Positions 9,891 to 19,112 of a stretch of 64,000 nt of DNA are shown here, piece by piece. This DNA comes from Methanococcoides sp. (GTDB lineage: Archaea > Halobacteriota > Methanosarcinia > Methanosarcinales > Methanosarcinaceae). Within the stretch, counting starts at the first letter, position 1. The number at the start of each line of letters is the position of its first letter. The notes below the pieces were generated by a model that saw only the letters and a program-made list of their open reading frames with translations, was not told the DNA's origin and ran no database searches. A program made the position numbers and the translations under genes. Location of the stretch: assembly GCA_021108275.1 (NCBI GenBank), contig JAIORD010000044.1, forward strand, positions 1-64,000, written 5' to 3'.

Positions 9891-10976
9891 ATGGATGAAG
9901 ACCTGCTTGCCGTTAGTTATTGTATAGACTGTGGAAAATGTAATGATGTCTGTCATATCGCAAAGGTCACGGACAACAAATATACACCCCGATCGAAGAT
10001 AATGCTTTTACAGAAACTTATCGATGGTGATGAGCTTGATCAGGACGAGGTGGACGATGTTTATCTATCCACCAGATGTGGTGCCTGTGACGATGTATGC
10101 CCCATGAACATTCCGATAACCGATATCATTCAGAGGGAAAGGACGATACTGGCAGAGCAGGGAAAGGAACCTGCAAGAACATCACAGATATGCAAGAACA
10201 TCATCGAAGCTGGAAGCCCCGGAAGAAAGGATGTCACATTGAGGAACTCCTGGATAAACGATGAGATCGAACTTTCCGAAACATCCGATGTCGCCTACAT
10301 GACCGGTTGTTGGATAGCATTTGCACATCAGGATATCGCCCGCTCCACGATCAAGCTGCTCAACAAGGCAGGTATCACCCCAAGAGCTATACCCGAAGAG
10401 AAATGCTGCGGTCTTTTCCTCATTGACAACGGTCATATGGAAGAAGCAAAGGAATACGCCAAAGAGTATGTCGAATATCTTGAATCCCTCGGAATCAAAA
10501 AGATAATAGCTTCCTGTCCTGGCTGCTATATTGTCCTGAAGGAAGAATATGCCAGGCTTTTCAGGGAACCTAAATTCGAAGTGGTCTATTCTCTTGAATT
10601 GTTCAGAGACCTGATACAGGAAGGAAAGCTCGTTCCCAAAGCATTGGACAGAAAAGTAGCTATACGAGATGCCTGTGCCATTCTGGAGATGTCAGACATT
10701 CCAAGAGAGATATTAAGGTCCATGCAAGTCGAGGTCAAGGAGATGTTTGGCGGTAAACACGGATGCTGCGGAGGACCTGCAGGTGTGAAGCCGAACTTCC
10801 CTGAGATCTCATCAAAGGTCGGCATGATAACGATAGAAAAAACAAAAGATTATCCTGACGGTGTTGTCTCTTACTGTCCGTTCTGTTATCATCATCTTGA
10901 GGATGTATGCCGACAAGAAGGAAAAGAGTTCAGGATAAAGGATATTACTGAACTGCTTTTGGAGAGCGTCCTTTAA
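9891..10976 (+). CDS. HdrD/GlcF-like CCG-domain iron-sulfur oxidoreductase
   Basis: The 361-residue protein has two N-terminal [4Fe-4S] ferredoxin-type motifs: CIDCGKCNDVC at residues 11-21, and CGACDDVCP around residue 65. Two CCG cysteine-rich domains follow, with CCGLFLIDNG plus CPGCY, then CCGGPAGVKP plus CPFCYHH. In methanogens this arrangement is found in heterodisulfide reductase HdrD and in many HdrD-like or glycolate/lactate-oxidase-like subunits. There is no membrane anchor. It stands alone, with no cytochrome b or flavoprotein subunit beside it, so its electron partner is unknown. It may be an HdrD paralogue and not the housekeeping enzyme. Confidence 0.85.
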   Translation: MDEDLLAVSYCIDCGKCNDVCHIAKVTDNKYTPRSKIMLLQKLIDGDELDQDEVDDVYLSTRCGACDDVCPMNIPITDIIQRERTILAEQGKEPARTSQICKNIIEAGSPGRKDVTLRNSWINDEIELSETSDVAYMTGCWIAFAHQDIARSTIKLLNKAGITPRAIPEEKCCGLFLIDNGHMEEAKEYAKEYVEYLESLGIKKIIASCPGCYIVLKEEYARLFREPKFEVVYSLELFRDLIQEGKLVPKALDRKVAIRDACAILEMSDIPREILRSMQVEVKEMFGGKHGCCGGPAGVKPNFPEISSKVGMITIEKTKDYPDGVVSYCPFCYHHLEDVCRQEGKEFRIKDITELLLESVL

Positions 10977-11022
10977 GAACACATCTCCCCCATGCAGAAC
11001 AAATAATTAAATGATAGAATGA

Positions 11023-12456
11023 TCATTCGAGCAAATGCTCGATCTCGATTATCTTCAACAGGTTGGTGCCGCCAGAATAGCCTTGTGTCAGAACGATCGT
11101 GTCACCTGACTTGCCTATCCCCCTGGACAGGAGGGCACCAAGCACTTTCTTTTCAAGATCGTCACTGCCATCGGATACAGAAAGCGGATAGACACCGTAG
11201 GAATATGCCAATTGTTCACAGGTAAGGTCAAGATGGCTCATAGCGATTATCCAGTTCTCCGGCTTAAAGCGTGAGATACGCCTTGGAGTGGCCCCGGAGT
11301 AAGTGGGTGTAACTACGAATTCGATAGATAATTTACGAATTGCATCATAGACCTGCAATGAAATGACATCACTTATACCCATCTCAGTCTCACCAATGGC
11401 ATCCCTGATGTTGCCAATTCCACTACCTGTACTATCACGCCATGCTTCAGTCTTTTTTGCAATCCTGACCATCGTATGAACGGCCTCCAACGGATACTTA
11501 CCAACTGCTGTTTCTCCAGAAAGCATGATAGCATCGGTGCCATCAAGAATAGCATTTGCAACATCAGTAGCTTCGGCACGTGTTGGTCGCACGTTATCGG
11601 TCATGGATTCGAGCATATGAGTAGCGGTTATCACCGGAATTCCACGTAGATTGGCCTTATGTATCAGTTCTTTCTGTACGATGGGAACTTCCTCTATTGG
11701 AATTTCCACACCGAGATCACCACGTGCTATCATCAAAGCATCGGTAGCGTCCATGATGTCATCGATATTTTCGACCGAGGGACCTCTTTCTATCTTCGCC
11801 ACAAGGAATACGGACCTTCCTTTTTTAGCAGCATGATCCCTTATCTTCTGTATGTCGGAACCCTGCTCGATGAACGAGATACTGAAGCAGTTCACTCCCT
11901 CTTCCAATGCAAAATCCAGGATCTCAAGGTCCTTTTCAGTGACAGGATCAAGCAAAAGATCGATGCCGGGAAGATTCACACCCTTGTGAGATGAGAGCGG
12001 ACCACCTACGATCACTTCACATTCAGCCTCATTGCTACAAATGCCACTGCACCTCATCTGAATGAAACCATCATTGAAATAAACATCAGACTTTTTGGCG
12101 ATACAGTAAGGAAGCTTATCAAAGTCCACTGGAATAAGGTCCTTTGACCCTACGATCCTGTCAGTGGTAAGTTTCACCTTATCCCCCTTCTGTAAATTTA
12201 TAGGGGAATCTTTGATCTCGCCTACACGTATCTTTGGTCCCGGAAGATCTGCCATCACCGAAACAACAACGTTGAGCTCATCACACAGCTTTTTTATCAG
12301 CCTAATAACTTTACTATGGTCCTCGAAACTGCCATGCGAGAAGTTGATCCTCGCCACGTTCATTCCTGCAAAGATAAGCTCACGCAGCATTTCTTCCGAA
12401 GAAGAAGCAGGTCCTATAGTACATACGATCTTGGTCTTGTGGTCCGGCAGATTCAT
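11023..12456 (-). CDS. pyk: Pyruvate kinase
   Basis: The 477-residue enzyme converts phosphoenolpyruvate and ADP to pyruvate and ATP. The N-terminus has TKIVCTIGPASSS and GMNVARINFSHGSFEDH. The B-domain follows, then the active-site strand VAKIERGPSVENID, the substrate/Mg block MIARGDLGVEIP, the signature ITATHMLESM, and RAEATDVANAILDGTDAIML before SGETAVGKYP. Length and domain order are those of full pyruvate kinases. It is monocistronic, with a short AT-rich gap before the upstream coiled-coil gene. Confidence 0.97.
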   Translation of the reverse strand: MNLPDHKTKIVCTIGPASSSEEMLRELIFAGMNVARINFSHGSFEDHSKVIRLIKKLCDELNVVVSVMADLPGPKIRVGEIKDSPINLQKGDKVKLTTDRIVGSKDLIPVDFDKLPYCIAKKSDVYFNDGFIQMRCSGICSNEAECEVIVGGPLSSHKGVNLPGIDLLLDPVTEKDLEILDFALEEGVNCFSISFIEQGSDIQKIRDHAAKKGRSVFLVAKIERGPSVENIDDIMDATDALMIARGDLGVEIPIEEVPIVQKELIHKANLRGIPVITATHMLESMTDNVRPTRAEATDVANAILDGTDAIMLSGETAVGKYPLEAVHTMVRIAKKTEAWRDSTGSGIGNIRDAIGETEMGISDVISLQVYDAIRKLSIEFVVTPTYSGATPRRISRFKPENWIIAMSHLDLTCEQLAYSYGVYPLSVSDGSDDLEKKVLGALLSRGIGKSGDTIVLTQGYSGGTNLLKIIEIEHLLE

Positions 12457-12543
12457 TTATCTCACTGCTCAATTATTGACCGGCTGACTTAAAACATTAC
12501 CTTTTTAGAAGGACTACAAAAAAAGAAGGGAAAACAAATACAA

Positions 12544-12801
12544 TTATTTCAACTCTTCAGTATCAGCAGAATAGACAATTGAATCGCGGGCGTAAATACC
12601 CCGCTTTTGTGAAGGATTTGCATCGAAAAGCTCTTTCATCTCATCAGAATGCCCTATAGATCTCTCATTAAGCATGTTTATATAAGTGGTCAGTTCAACG
12701 ATCTGTCCATCCAGATCAGCTATCCTATTATCCTTCTCATCCAGCTGGCGCTTAAGCTCATCTATCTGCTTCTGGATCTGCTTGAATGGGTCATTTTCCA
12801 T
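12544..12801 (-). CDS. Small coiled-coil protein, unknown function
   Basis: An 85-residue acidic/basic protein, with about residues 8-48 forming a strong coiled coil (IQKQIDELKRQLDEKDNRI). The C-terminal half has few recognisable features. I do not recognise a family. The codon pattern and hydrophilic composition look like real coding, and the frame sits in its own gap upstream of pyk on the same strand. Confidence 0.6.
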   Translation of the reverse strand: MENDPFKQIQKQIDELKRQLDEKDNRIADLDGQIVELTTYINMLNERSIGHSDEMKELFDANPSQKRGIYARDSIVYSADTEELK

Positions 12802-13133
12802 ATAGAATACCTCTTAAGAAACTATGAACAATAAATCTCACGATCGTAGTATCATTTAATGGCTACTGAACTGATAAAGCTTATTGTGGAAATGAGATTC
12901 TTGCATTTCAGATACCTTTTCACAATTGAAATAGAGATATTTCTTTAAGCAGAAAATAAATTTTAAACAGAAGCCATAATAAACCTAATAACACCAAGAT
13001 TTTTGCTACATCAGTATTTAAGATTACACCCCGATCAAAAGATTGGTCCTTTGACTTAAATGATTGGTGACTGCGATATCAAAAACCAGTAAATATTTCA
13101 ACTTCCTTTGGATATAGTAAATGGGGGCTATTA
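12802..13133. other. Intergenic, no gene seen
   Basis: A 332-bp AT-rich gap between the divergently oriented coiled-coil gene and the small acidic protein gene. I see only possible promoter-like A/T runs and no convincing reading frame or hairpin. Confidence 0.5.
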
Positions 13134-13331
13134 ATGGAACACAAAAAAGACAAAAAGGAAAAGGATATTGAATTGCCTACACTGGATGATGAGATAGACA
13201 GCTGGTGTGAAATATCCACTGAAATTTCCGACATCAAGAGTGCTGATGACCTTGTGATCGATGAATGGTGCAAGGGTTCAGAAGGCGAAACTGATACAAA
13301 AAAAGCAACTGAAAAGAAAGATACAAAATAA
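13134..13331 (+). CDS. Small highly charged acidic protein, unknown function
   Basis: A 65-residue, highly charged protein (MEHKKDKKEKDIELPTLDDE...) with two Trp-Cys pairs, SWCE and EWCK. A G-rich purine stretch six bases before the ATG could be a ribosome binding site. No family recognised. It lies about 235 bp upstream of the octaheme cytochrome gene on the same strand; functional linkage is not shown. Confidence 0.5.
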   Translation: MEHKKDKKEKDIELPTLDDEIDSWCEISTEISDIKSADDLVIDEWCKGSEGETDTKKATEKKDTK

Positions 13332-13567
13332 AGCCTGTTGAACTTCTTTTACTGCCATTGTACAGAACTTTTTCTTATCCTTATTCTTTTTCATATCTTT
13401 TCCATCATTTTCCTTATTCTTAATCCCCACTAACAAATTTGGTTTTTCAGGATAGGTTCAATCCTTACAAGAAGTTCTACAAATCCTTTTATTGGAGTTT
13501 GATGCATTTATAATGGGGATCATTATTGTTTGACCTTGTATTGTAATTACAATCCGGGTGGTAGAAA

Positions 13568-14962
13568 ATGAAGAACGGGCACATATTCACACTAACTATT
13601 ATAGCAATATTGGCACTGACAATTGTTCCAATATCAGTATCTGCTGCTGGATCTGACAGTTGTCTTGACTGTCACAGTTCCATGAACAAATTTCCAGCCG
13701 TCATCGATGATTGGGAGAACAGTAAGCATGCTGAAGCGGGCATAACATGTGAGAGCTGCCATACTGCTGAAGCTGACGACCCGGATGCCATAGCACATAT
13801 GGGACTTTATATGACCCCGGTAGTTTCGGCTGCTGACTGTGGAAATTGCCACGTTGCTGCATTTGAGGAGAATACAAGAAGCCTGCATGCCCCTGGTGCT
13901 CTTTACTATGAGGTAGATTTTGACGGTCAAAAACTACCATATCTTGAAAGCGAGATCACGCTTGATGGATATGACACCGCCAGTCACAATGCAACTGTCA
14001 ACGGCTGCCAGGCATGCCACGGCACCAATATGACCGGAAAAAGTACAGATGATCCTTCCGTTTGGCCGAACAATGGAATTGGAAGAATAAATCCCGATGG
14101 CAGTTCCGGATCCTGTGCTTCCTGCCACACACGTCATGTCTTTTCAGTTGAAGAAGCACGAAAGCCTGAATCCTGTCAGCAATGCCATCTTGGGCCTGAC
14201 CATCCACAGACCGAAATATACTTTGAATCAAAACACGGAAGCATATACAGTACAGAAGGTGATGACTGGAACTGGACCGAAGAGGACTGGAAGGCCGGAG
14301 AGGACTATCGTGCACCTACCTGTGCCGTCTGCCACATGTCAGGAACAGATGAGCTAAAGGCCACCCACGATGTAAGTTCACGGCTTTCGTGGGAACTTGA
14401 ACCACCTGTATCCAGGCATACCGACAACACGGCTAACATACTGGGAACTCCAATAAGCGACGGAACCACCTGGCAGGAAAAGCGTGAGAGGATGACCTCT
14501 GTTTGCGAACAATGCCATTCAGAGACATGGGTGGACAACTATTACGAAAATGCAGATAACACTGTAGAGCTCTACAACAAAAAATATGCAGATTCAAAGT
14601 CGATAGTTGACGAGCTAAGGGAAGACGGCTTGCTGACAGAGCAGGACTTTGATGAACCTGTTGAGTTCAAGATATATGAGTTCTGGCACCACGAAGGCAG
14701 GCGTGCAAGAATGGGAGCGTTCATGATGGGACCGGATTACGTACAATGGCACGGATTCTACGAACTTCTAAAAGACAAAGCTGAGATTGTGGAAATGGCA
14801 GAACAGATCAGGCTTAACGCAGAGATAGAAGCAGGTCTTGGTATCGATGCAAGTTCTGAAAGAAGCGAAAATGATGCAACGGCCACTCCCGGATTTGAAG
14901 CTTTGGTCTTGGTAGCATCCATCCTGAGCGTAGTAATGATCATGTCAAGAAAAGGAAAGTAA
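13568..14962 (+). CDS. HAO-like octaheme cytochrome c with PGF-CTERM anchor
   Basis: The 464-residue exported cytochrome has a signal peptide at residues 1-26 ending VSA. Eight CXXCH heme motifs start at residues 32, 61, 91, 147, 183, 203, 252 and 313. The segment CQQCHLGPDHPQTEIYFESK and the late VQWHGFYELLK resemble the hydroxylamine oxidoreductase (HAO)/octaheme family. The tail ATPGFEALVLVASILSVVMI plus RKGK is a PGF-CTERM sorting signal, so archaeosortase processing and surface anchoring are expected. In methanogens such proteins suggest extracellular electron transfer or detoxification of N compounds. Which of these applies cannot be read from sequence. Confidence 0.92.
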   Translation: MKNGHIFTLTIIAILALTIVPISVSAAGSDSCLDCHSSMNKFPAVIDDWENSKHAEAGITCESCHTAEADDPDAIAHMGLYMTPVVSAADCGNCHVAAFEENTRSLHAPGALYYEVDFDGQKLPYLESEITLDGYDTASHNATVNGCQACHGTNMTGKSTDDPSVWPNNGIGRINPDGSSGSCASCHTRHVFSVEEARKPESCQQCHLGPDHPQTEIYFESKHGSIYSTEGDDWNWTEEDWKAGEDYRAPTCAVCHMSGTDELKATHDVSSRLSWELEPPVSRHTDNTANILGTPISDGTTWQEKRERMTSVCEQCHSETWVDNYYENADNTVELYNKKYADSKSIVDELREDGLLTEQDFDEPVEFKIYEFWHHEGRRARMGAFMMGPDYVQWHGFYELLKDKAEIVEMAEQIRLNAEIEAGLGIDASSERSENDATATPGFEALVLVASILSVVMIMSRKGK

Positions 14963-15001
14963 TGAAAAATACCTTTATTCGTCTTGAGATAGGATGGCAA
15001 A

Positions 15002-15020
15002 GCACAATGTGACATTGTGC
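15002..15020. terminator. Hairpin between convergent genes
   Basis: GCACAATG and CATTGTGC form a perfect 8-bp stem with loop TGA, between the convergent cytochrome and dph6 genes. There is no strong T tract, so the terminator role is tentative. Confidence 0.45.
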
Positions 15021-15047
15021 CACCATCATTCGTTTATTAGACCAAGG

Positions 15048-15743
15048 TCATTCAACTGCTTTGTCCACAAGCACAGCATCCTCGATAATGACCCTCGCCG
15101 TATATTCATCCCTCTCCACAAGATCATACTTGTTTATATGTATCCTCTTTTTGAACATTGGTGCATCAATGACAAAACTCTCAAATTCACCACCTTCCCC
15201 TGCAATGTTCAAGCCTATCTTTTCATTGAGCTTTACGAGCTTATCCACTTCAGAAGCAGTAATTTCCTTTCCCACCCAACCACTGTCAAGACCATAGGCA
15301 GCTATGCTGCTGAAAATGAACCTGAATCCATTGTCAAGCAAATCCCGCATTTCCTGCTCCTGGTCCATATGCCACAATGGTGAGAACGCATCGAGACCAA
15401 GCTCATTACATATCTTTTCGATCCTGTCCTTCTGATAATTGGAATACAGTGCGCCTGTCACAATCCCTTCGAGACCGTATTCCTTCTGTGCTTCCAGGAT
15501 GGCAGTTTTCAGATCATCAAGCTCAAGCTCCTTCTCTCCCTCTGTAAAGGTCTCCAGAAGAGGGAATCCCATGGCTCCTGCCTGCAACCTTGACAGGTCG
15601 ATGTTCGGGGTATGGAACATATAAGAATCAGGATTTTTGCTTTTTATCGTGATCAAACACTCAATCGAATTTCCTTTTTCCTGCATGATATGCAATGCAT
15701 AGCAGGAATCCTTGCCTGAACTGAAAAGAACGCCGAGTTTCAC
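15048..15743 (-). CDS. dph6: Diphthine--ammonia ligase (Dph6-type)
   Basis: The 231-residue N-type ATP-pyrophosphatase has the PP-loop FSSGKDSCYA at its N-terminus and the family block GEGGEFESFV near residue 185. In archaea the family carries out the ATP-dependent amidation of diphthine to diphthamide on elongation factor 2. Length and motifs match archaeal Dph6 (TIGR00289-like). It sits immediately downstream of the asparagine-synthase-like gene on the same strand (1-base gap), so the two are probably co-transcribed. Confidence 0.9.
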   Translation of the reverse strand: MKLGVLFSSGKDSCYALHIMQEKGNSIECLITIKSKNPDSYMFHTPNIDLSRLQAGAMGFPLLETFTEGEKELELDDLKTAILEAQKEYGLEGIVTGALYSNYQKDRIEKICNELGLDAFSPLWHMDQEQEMRDLLDNGFRFIFSSIAAYGLDSGWVGKEITASEVDKLVKLNEKIGLNIAGEGGEFESFVIDAPMFKKRIHINKYDLVERDEYTARVIIEDAVLVDKAVE

Positions 15744-15744
15744 T

Positions 15745-17220
15745 TTATCTCATCTCCTGAAAACTATTGATATAATCTGTCTTATTTGCAAAACCTGCTC
15801 TTTTTGCAAGCTTCTTTAAAGCCTGATCGAACCTGCTACCATACTGAGCGGCCTTTTTTCCCCGTTCGGTCACATACTTTGGCAACCCAAGTTCCTCACC
15901 TGCCTTTCGCAGGATGATCTTGTTCATCTCATCGGATATCTTATACTCTTTTGGAATGGCAAGGGCATATTCCACAAACTTCTCATCAAGGTAAGGAAGA
16001 CGCACGCTAGTACCTGTAAACGCCGCGACCGTATCATCTCGATACGTGTTCACTTCATGCATTTCCATGATATCCCTGATACAATCCTCATTTACCGATT
16101 CTGAACTCTTGAACCTGTTATATCCGGCAAAAAGTTCATCAGCTCCCGCACCTGCGAACAATATATTTATGCCATCATTCTTCGCCGCCTTACAAGCTGC
16201 ATACATCGTCAATGCGACACCTGTCTTCGGAACGGTCGCATCCTCTATCAAAGGGACAACTGTACTTAGATACTCTTCCACAGTATCGAGACCGATCTCA
16301 TGCACATTTAATTCAAGTTCAAGCTCATCTGCCAGCTTTCTTGCACAGATGATATCCGGCGACTGGACCTGACCTGAAAGTCCCACTGTATAACACTTAC
16401 ATCTTACACCTTTAGCTTCGGCAAACCCCTTACAAAGCAGGGCGAGGATAGTGGAATCAATTCCTGCTGAGAACATTACACCAAAATCCTCATCCGGCAC
16501 ACGTATAGAGACCGCTTCCTTAAGCAAAGAAAGAAGACCGTTCCGGACCTCCATGAATGATCCCTGATGTTCTGCAAGTCCCTGCAAAAATTCTCTGTCG
16601 TATACCTCTATAGTATCGTTTTTAAGATCGTAGCATAGAATCTGCCGAGGATCAAGTTCCACCACTTCATGAAGCCCGGACATTTCTAAGAACTTCTTTT
16701 CCGAAGCGAATGCAAAGCCTGAAGATACGTCATACCAGAGAGGTTTCACACCGATCAGATCCCTTGCGAGAAACACTTTATCACCTATATGAAAGGCAAT
16801 TGCATAAACCCCGCGAATAGTCCTTAATGAACTATCAAAACGTTGGAACAACTCATGATCACTGCAGTTATCAAGGCTGAAAGTATCCTGCAAAAGTCGT
16901 GTCAGAATTGGCATGTTCTCCACATTCCCACAATGAAGTTCACATGCGATGTCATCAGAATTGTAGATGTCAGTGTCCCCGATTAGTTTGAACTTTTCTG
17001 ATGATGAACTCAATGGGGATGAAGCTGCCAGACTCTCAAAACCGATCATGGCATTATTAAGTGATATGGACTGTATTTCAGAGGCAGAACACACATTGTG
17101 AATAGTATCATCTGTATAGATGAACGCTTTGTATTCACCACGAGCTTCCATTTCATTAAAGATCATAACCGGCCTGATGGAAGAAGAAGCCAATTTGAAG
17201 AAACCTGCGATTCTGCCCAT
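15745..17220 (-). CDS. Asparagine-synthase-like protein lacking the N-terminal nucleophile Cys
   Basis: From the ATG at 17220 the protein is 491 residues and starts MGRIAGFF. Class II glutaminases need Cys2 (MCGI or MCRI); here codon 2 is GGC (Gly). Other glutaminase-fold blocks persist, such as GVYAIAFHIGDKVFLARDLI followed by GVKPLWYD. The synthetase domain has the PP-loop FGVMFSAGIDSTILALL and GAGADELFAGYNRF. The frame extends upstream to 17316, but the extension matches nothing and I judge it non-coding. It may use free ammonia or an altered substrate. Tight coupling to dph6, another ATP-pyrophosphatase, is notable. Asparagine as product is inferred from the family only. Confidence 0.8.
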   Translation of the reverse strand: MGRIAGFFKLASSSIRPVMIFNEMEARGEYKAFIYTDDTIHNVCSASEIQSISLNNAMIGFESLAASSPLSSSSEKFKLIGDTDIYNSDDIACELHCGNVENMPILTRLLQDTFSLDNCSDHELFQRFDSSLRTIRGVYAIAFHIGDKVFLARDLIGVKPLWYDVSSGFAFASEKKFLEMSGLHEVVELDPRQILCYDLKNDTIEVYDREFLQGLAEHQGSFMEVRNGLLSLLKEAVSIRVPDEDFGVMFSAGIDSTILALLCKGFAEAKGVRCKCYTVGLSGQVQSPDIICARKLADELELELNVHEIGLDTVEEYLSTVVPLIEDATVPKTGVALTMYAACKAAKNDGINILFAGAGADELFAGYNRFKSSESVNEDCIRDIMEMHEVNTYRDDTVAAFTGTSVRLPYLDEKFVEYALAIPKEYKISDEMNKIILRKAGEELGLPKYVTERGKKAAQYGSRFDQALKKLAKRAGFANKTDYINSFQEMR

Positions 17221-17460
17221 GTAGTTTGAACACTTGTCTACCATATATTTATGTATCGGAAATTGACACATGGAATATATACAGTGATAAAATAAGACAG
17301 GATAAATACTGACCATTTAATAATGAACCACTGATTATATATTCTAATTATGCACTAAGAATGAAAGTCCTTTGGAATAAAAACCCATAAAACATTGTAT
17401 ATTTGATAATCGGTATGCTTTTATCTTTTGTTTCAAAAATAAAAATGGAGTTAGACTTTA

Positions 17461-18078
17461 GTGGAAGGGAAAGGCAAGACAGTAGAGCAACTATTCCATA
17501 TGGGATTCTATGCAGAATACCCGGATGAGAAGATAGAGTACTATTCTGCAGTACTTGAATCCGAATCAAAGGACCCCCTGATATGGAATGAAGAAGCTAT
17601 CGCATTGGTCTGGACCAACACCGGCATTGCATATTGCGACCTTAGCATTTATGATAAAGCCATCCACTGTTTTGAAAAGGGTCTTGAGCTCGACACCGAT
17701 AATCCTGATATATGGTACAACAAGGGTATCGCTCATTCTTATGTTGGTGAGCATGAAGAATCGATCAGATCTTATTCAAAGGCTCTTGATATCGACCCAA
17801 AATATGATAATGCGTGGATAAATAAGGGAATTATATTTGACATCCTTGGCAGATATGAAGATGCGATCGAATGTTATGAGAATGTCCACACTAGCATGGA
17901 ACTTAATTCAAAATACACCATTAAATGGAACAAAAAAGGTGTCGCTTACTACCACATGCAAAAATATGAAGAAGCCATCACTTGCTTTGCAAAGGTCTTG
18001 AATGCAGATCCCGATTATAAAGATGCAAAGATCAATATGGCCGCAGCAATGGCAAAACTAAAACGCGATGAAGCATAA
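17461..18078 (+). CDS. TPR-repeat protein
   Basis: A 205-residue protein starting with GTG. It has about four tetratricopeptide repeats, for example IYDKAIHCFEKGLELDTDNP, HEESIRSYSKALDIDPKYDN and KYEEAITCFAKVLNADPDYK. Soluble, no signal peptide. TPR proteins act as scaffolds; no partner can be inferred from neighbours. An AT-rich region with TATA-like sequence precedes it. Confidence 0.82.
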   Translation: MEGKGKTVEQLFHMGFYAEYPDEKIEYYSAVLESESKDPLIWNEEAIALVWTNTGIAYCDLSIYDKAIHCFEKGLELDTDNPDIWYNKGIAHSYVGEHEESIRSYSKALDIDPKYDNAWINKGIIFDILGRYEDAIECYENVHTSMELNSKYTIKWNKKGVAYYHMQKYEEAITCFAKVLNADPDYKDAKINMAAAMAKLKRDEA

Positions 18079-18114
18079 TAATCATATCCAGCCTTAAGTT
18101 GTACAGTCAGACAG

Positions 18115-18709
18115 ATGATCCTTGATCTCATGAGGGATAAACTATTTTCAATGAACTGAAGAACAATATCAGAACACTTGCATTGCCAATTCACCAAATG
18201 TGCTGACCGTGATAGGCCTTGGCATCAGTTTTCTGGCTGCCATCGAATTCGCCACAGGGAATCTGATAATGGGAGCTGTTTATATAATGCTAAGTGGCAT
18301 ATTTGATGTTCTTGACGGAGCCGTTGCAAGGGCATCAGGGACGATAACACCTTTTGGAGGAGTACTTGATTCGGTATGTGACAGATATGCTGACGCAATT
18401 ATCTTTGCCGGGATCATCTACGGTTCAATAACAGGCATGATACAACAACCCACGTTATTACAGGCACCGTTGTGGCTATTATGTATAATCGCTCTAATCG
18501 GTTCTTATATGGTCAGCTACACGCGTGCCCGTGCCGAAGCCGCAGGCTCTTCATCAATGAACGTTGGTATCGCAGAGAGGTCTGAGCGTATGATCATACT
18601 GGTACTGGGAGCATTCAGTTCTCAGATCATGGTCGCAGTGGCACTTATCGCAATACTTACACATGTAACGCTTTTACAAAGGATATGGAAAGCCAAACAG
18701 ACCTTATAA
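18115..18709 (+). CDS. CDP-alcohol phosphatidyltransferase with probable N-terminal frameshift
   Basis: The intact frame begins at GTG 18200 and encodes 169 residues. It contains the family signature D-x2-D-G-x2-A-R-x8-G-x3-D-x3-D in DVLDGAVARASG and FGGVLDSVCDRYAD, with several membrane helices. Just upstream in the same frame lies NSPNV, completing the conserved SPNVLTVIGL start of the domain. The natural start MILDLMRDKLFSMN (ATG 18115) is in another frame and stops at TGA 18157-18159. A one-base shift near 18155 would join them. Such enzymes make archaetidyl-inositol- or -glycerol-phosphate lipids. This is either a sequencing error, a true frameshift, or a short form starting at GTG. Confidence 0.8.
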
Positions 18710-18863
18710 ACCTATATATAAGATAATAATTTAAGGTACAAGATATCGATCAGATAATGGCCACACCACATTAAGAAAGAGATCATTGTCAAAGCGATAT
18801 TTTTAATTGCTTGGTGTCCATTAATAGCCATAATCACATCATAAGTAAACACAGAGGAAAAAA

Positions 18864-19112
18864 ATGCAATACCGTGCAGAAGTAACCATAGAACGTAAGT
18901 CAGGAATGCTGGACCCTGAAGGCACTACTATCAAGAGAGCACTTGAACACCTTGGCTACCACACAAATGATATCAAGACCTCAAAGAGATATATCATCGA
19001 TCTCGAGGAAGAGTCCTCAGAGCTGGCAGAGACTAAAGTTGATGAAATGTGCCAGAAACTTATTGCAAACCCGATGATCCATAATTATACGATCGACTTG
19101 AGGGAAGTTTAA
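18864..19112 (+). CDS. purS: Phosphoribosylformylglycinamidine synthase subunit PurS
   Basis: The 82-residue PurS subunit is the small structural and ammonia-channel component of the FGAM synthase complex PurL-PurQ-PurS in purine synthesis. It starts MQYRAEVTIERKSGMLDPEG and has the usual length. An AGAGGAAA ribosome binding site precedes the ATG. The stop codon directly abuts the purQ start. Confidence 0.96.
   Translation: MQYRAEVTIERKSGMLDPEGTTIKRALEHLGYHTNDIKTSKRYIIDLEEESSELAETKVDEMCQKLIANPMIHNYTIDLREV

Noticed and set aside
17221-17316. Longer N-terminus for the asparagine-synthase-like gene
   Set aside because: The extra residues (MVSIYPVLFYHCIYSMCQ...) do not resemble the family, whose fold begins at the GRIAGFF block.
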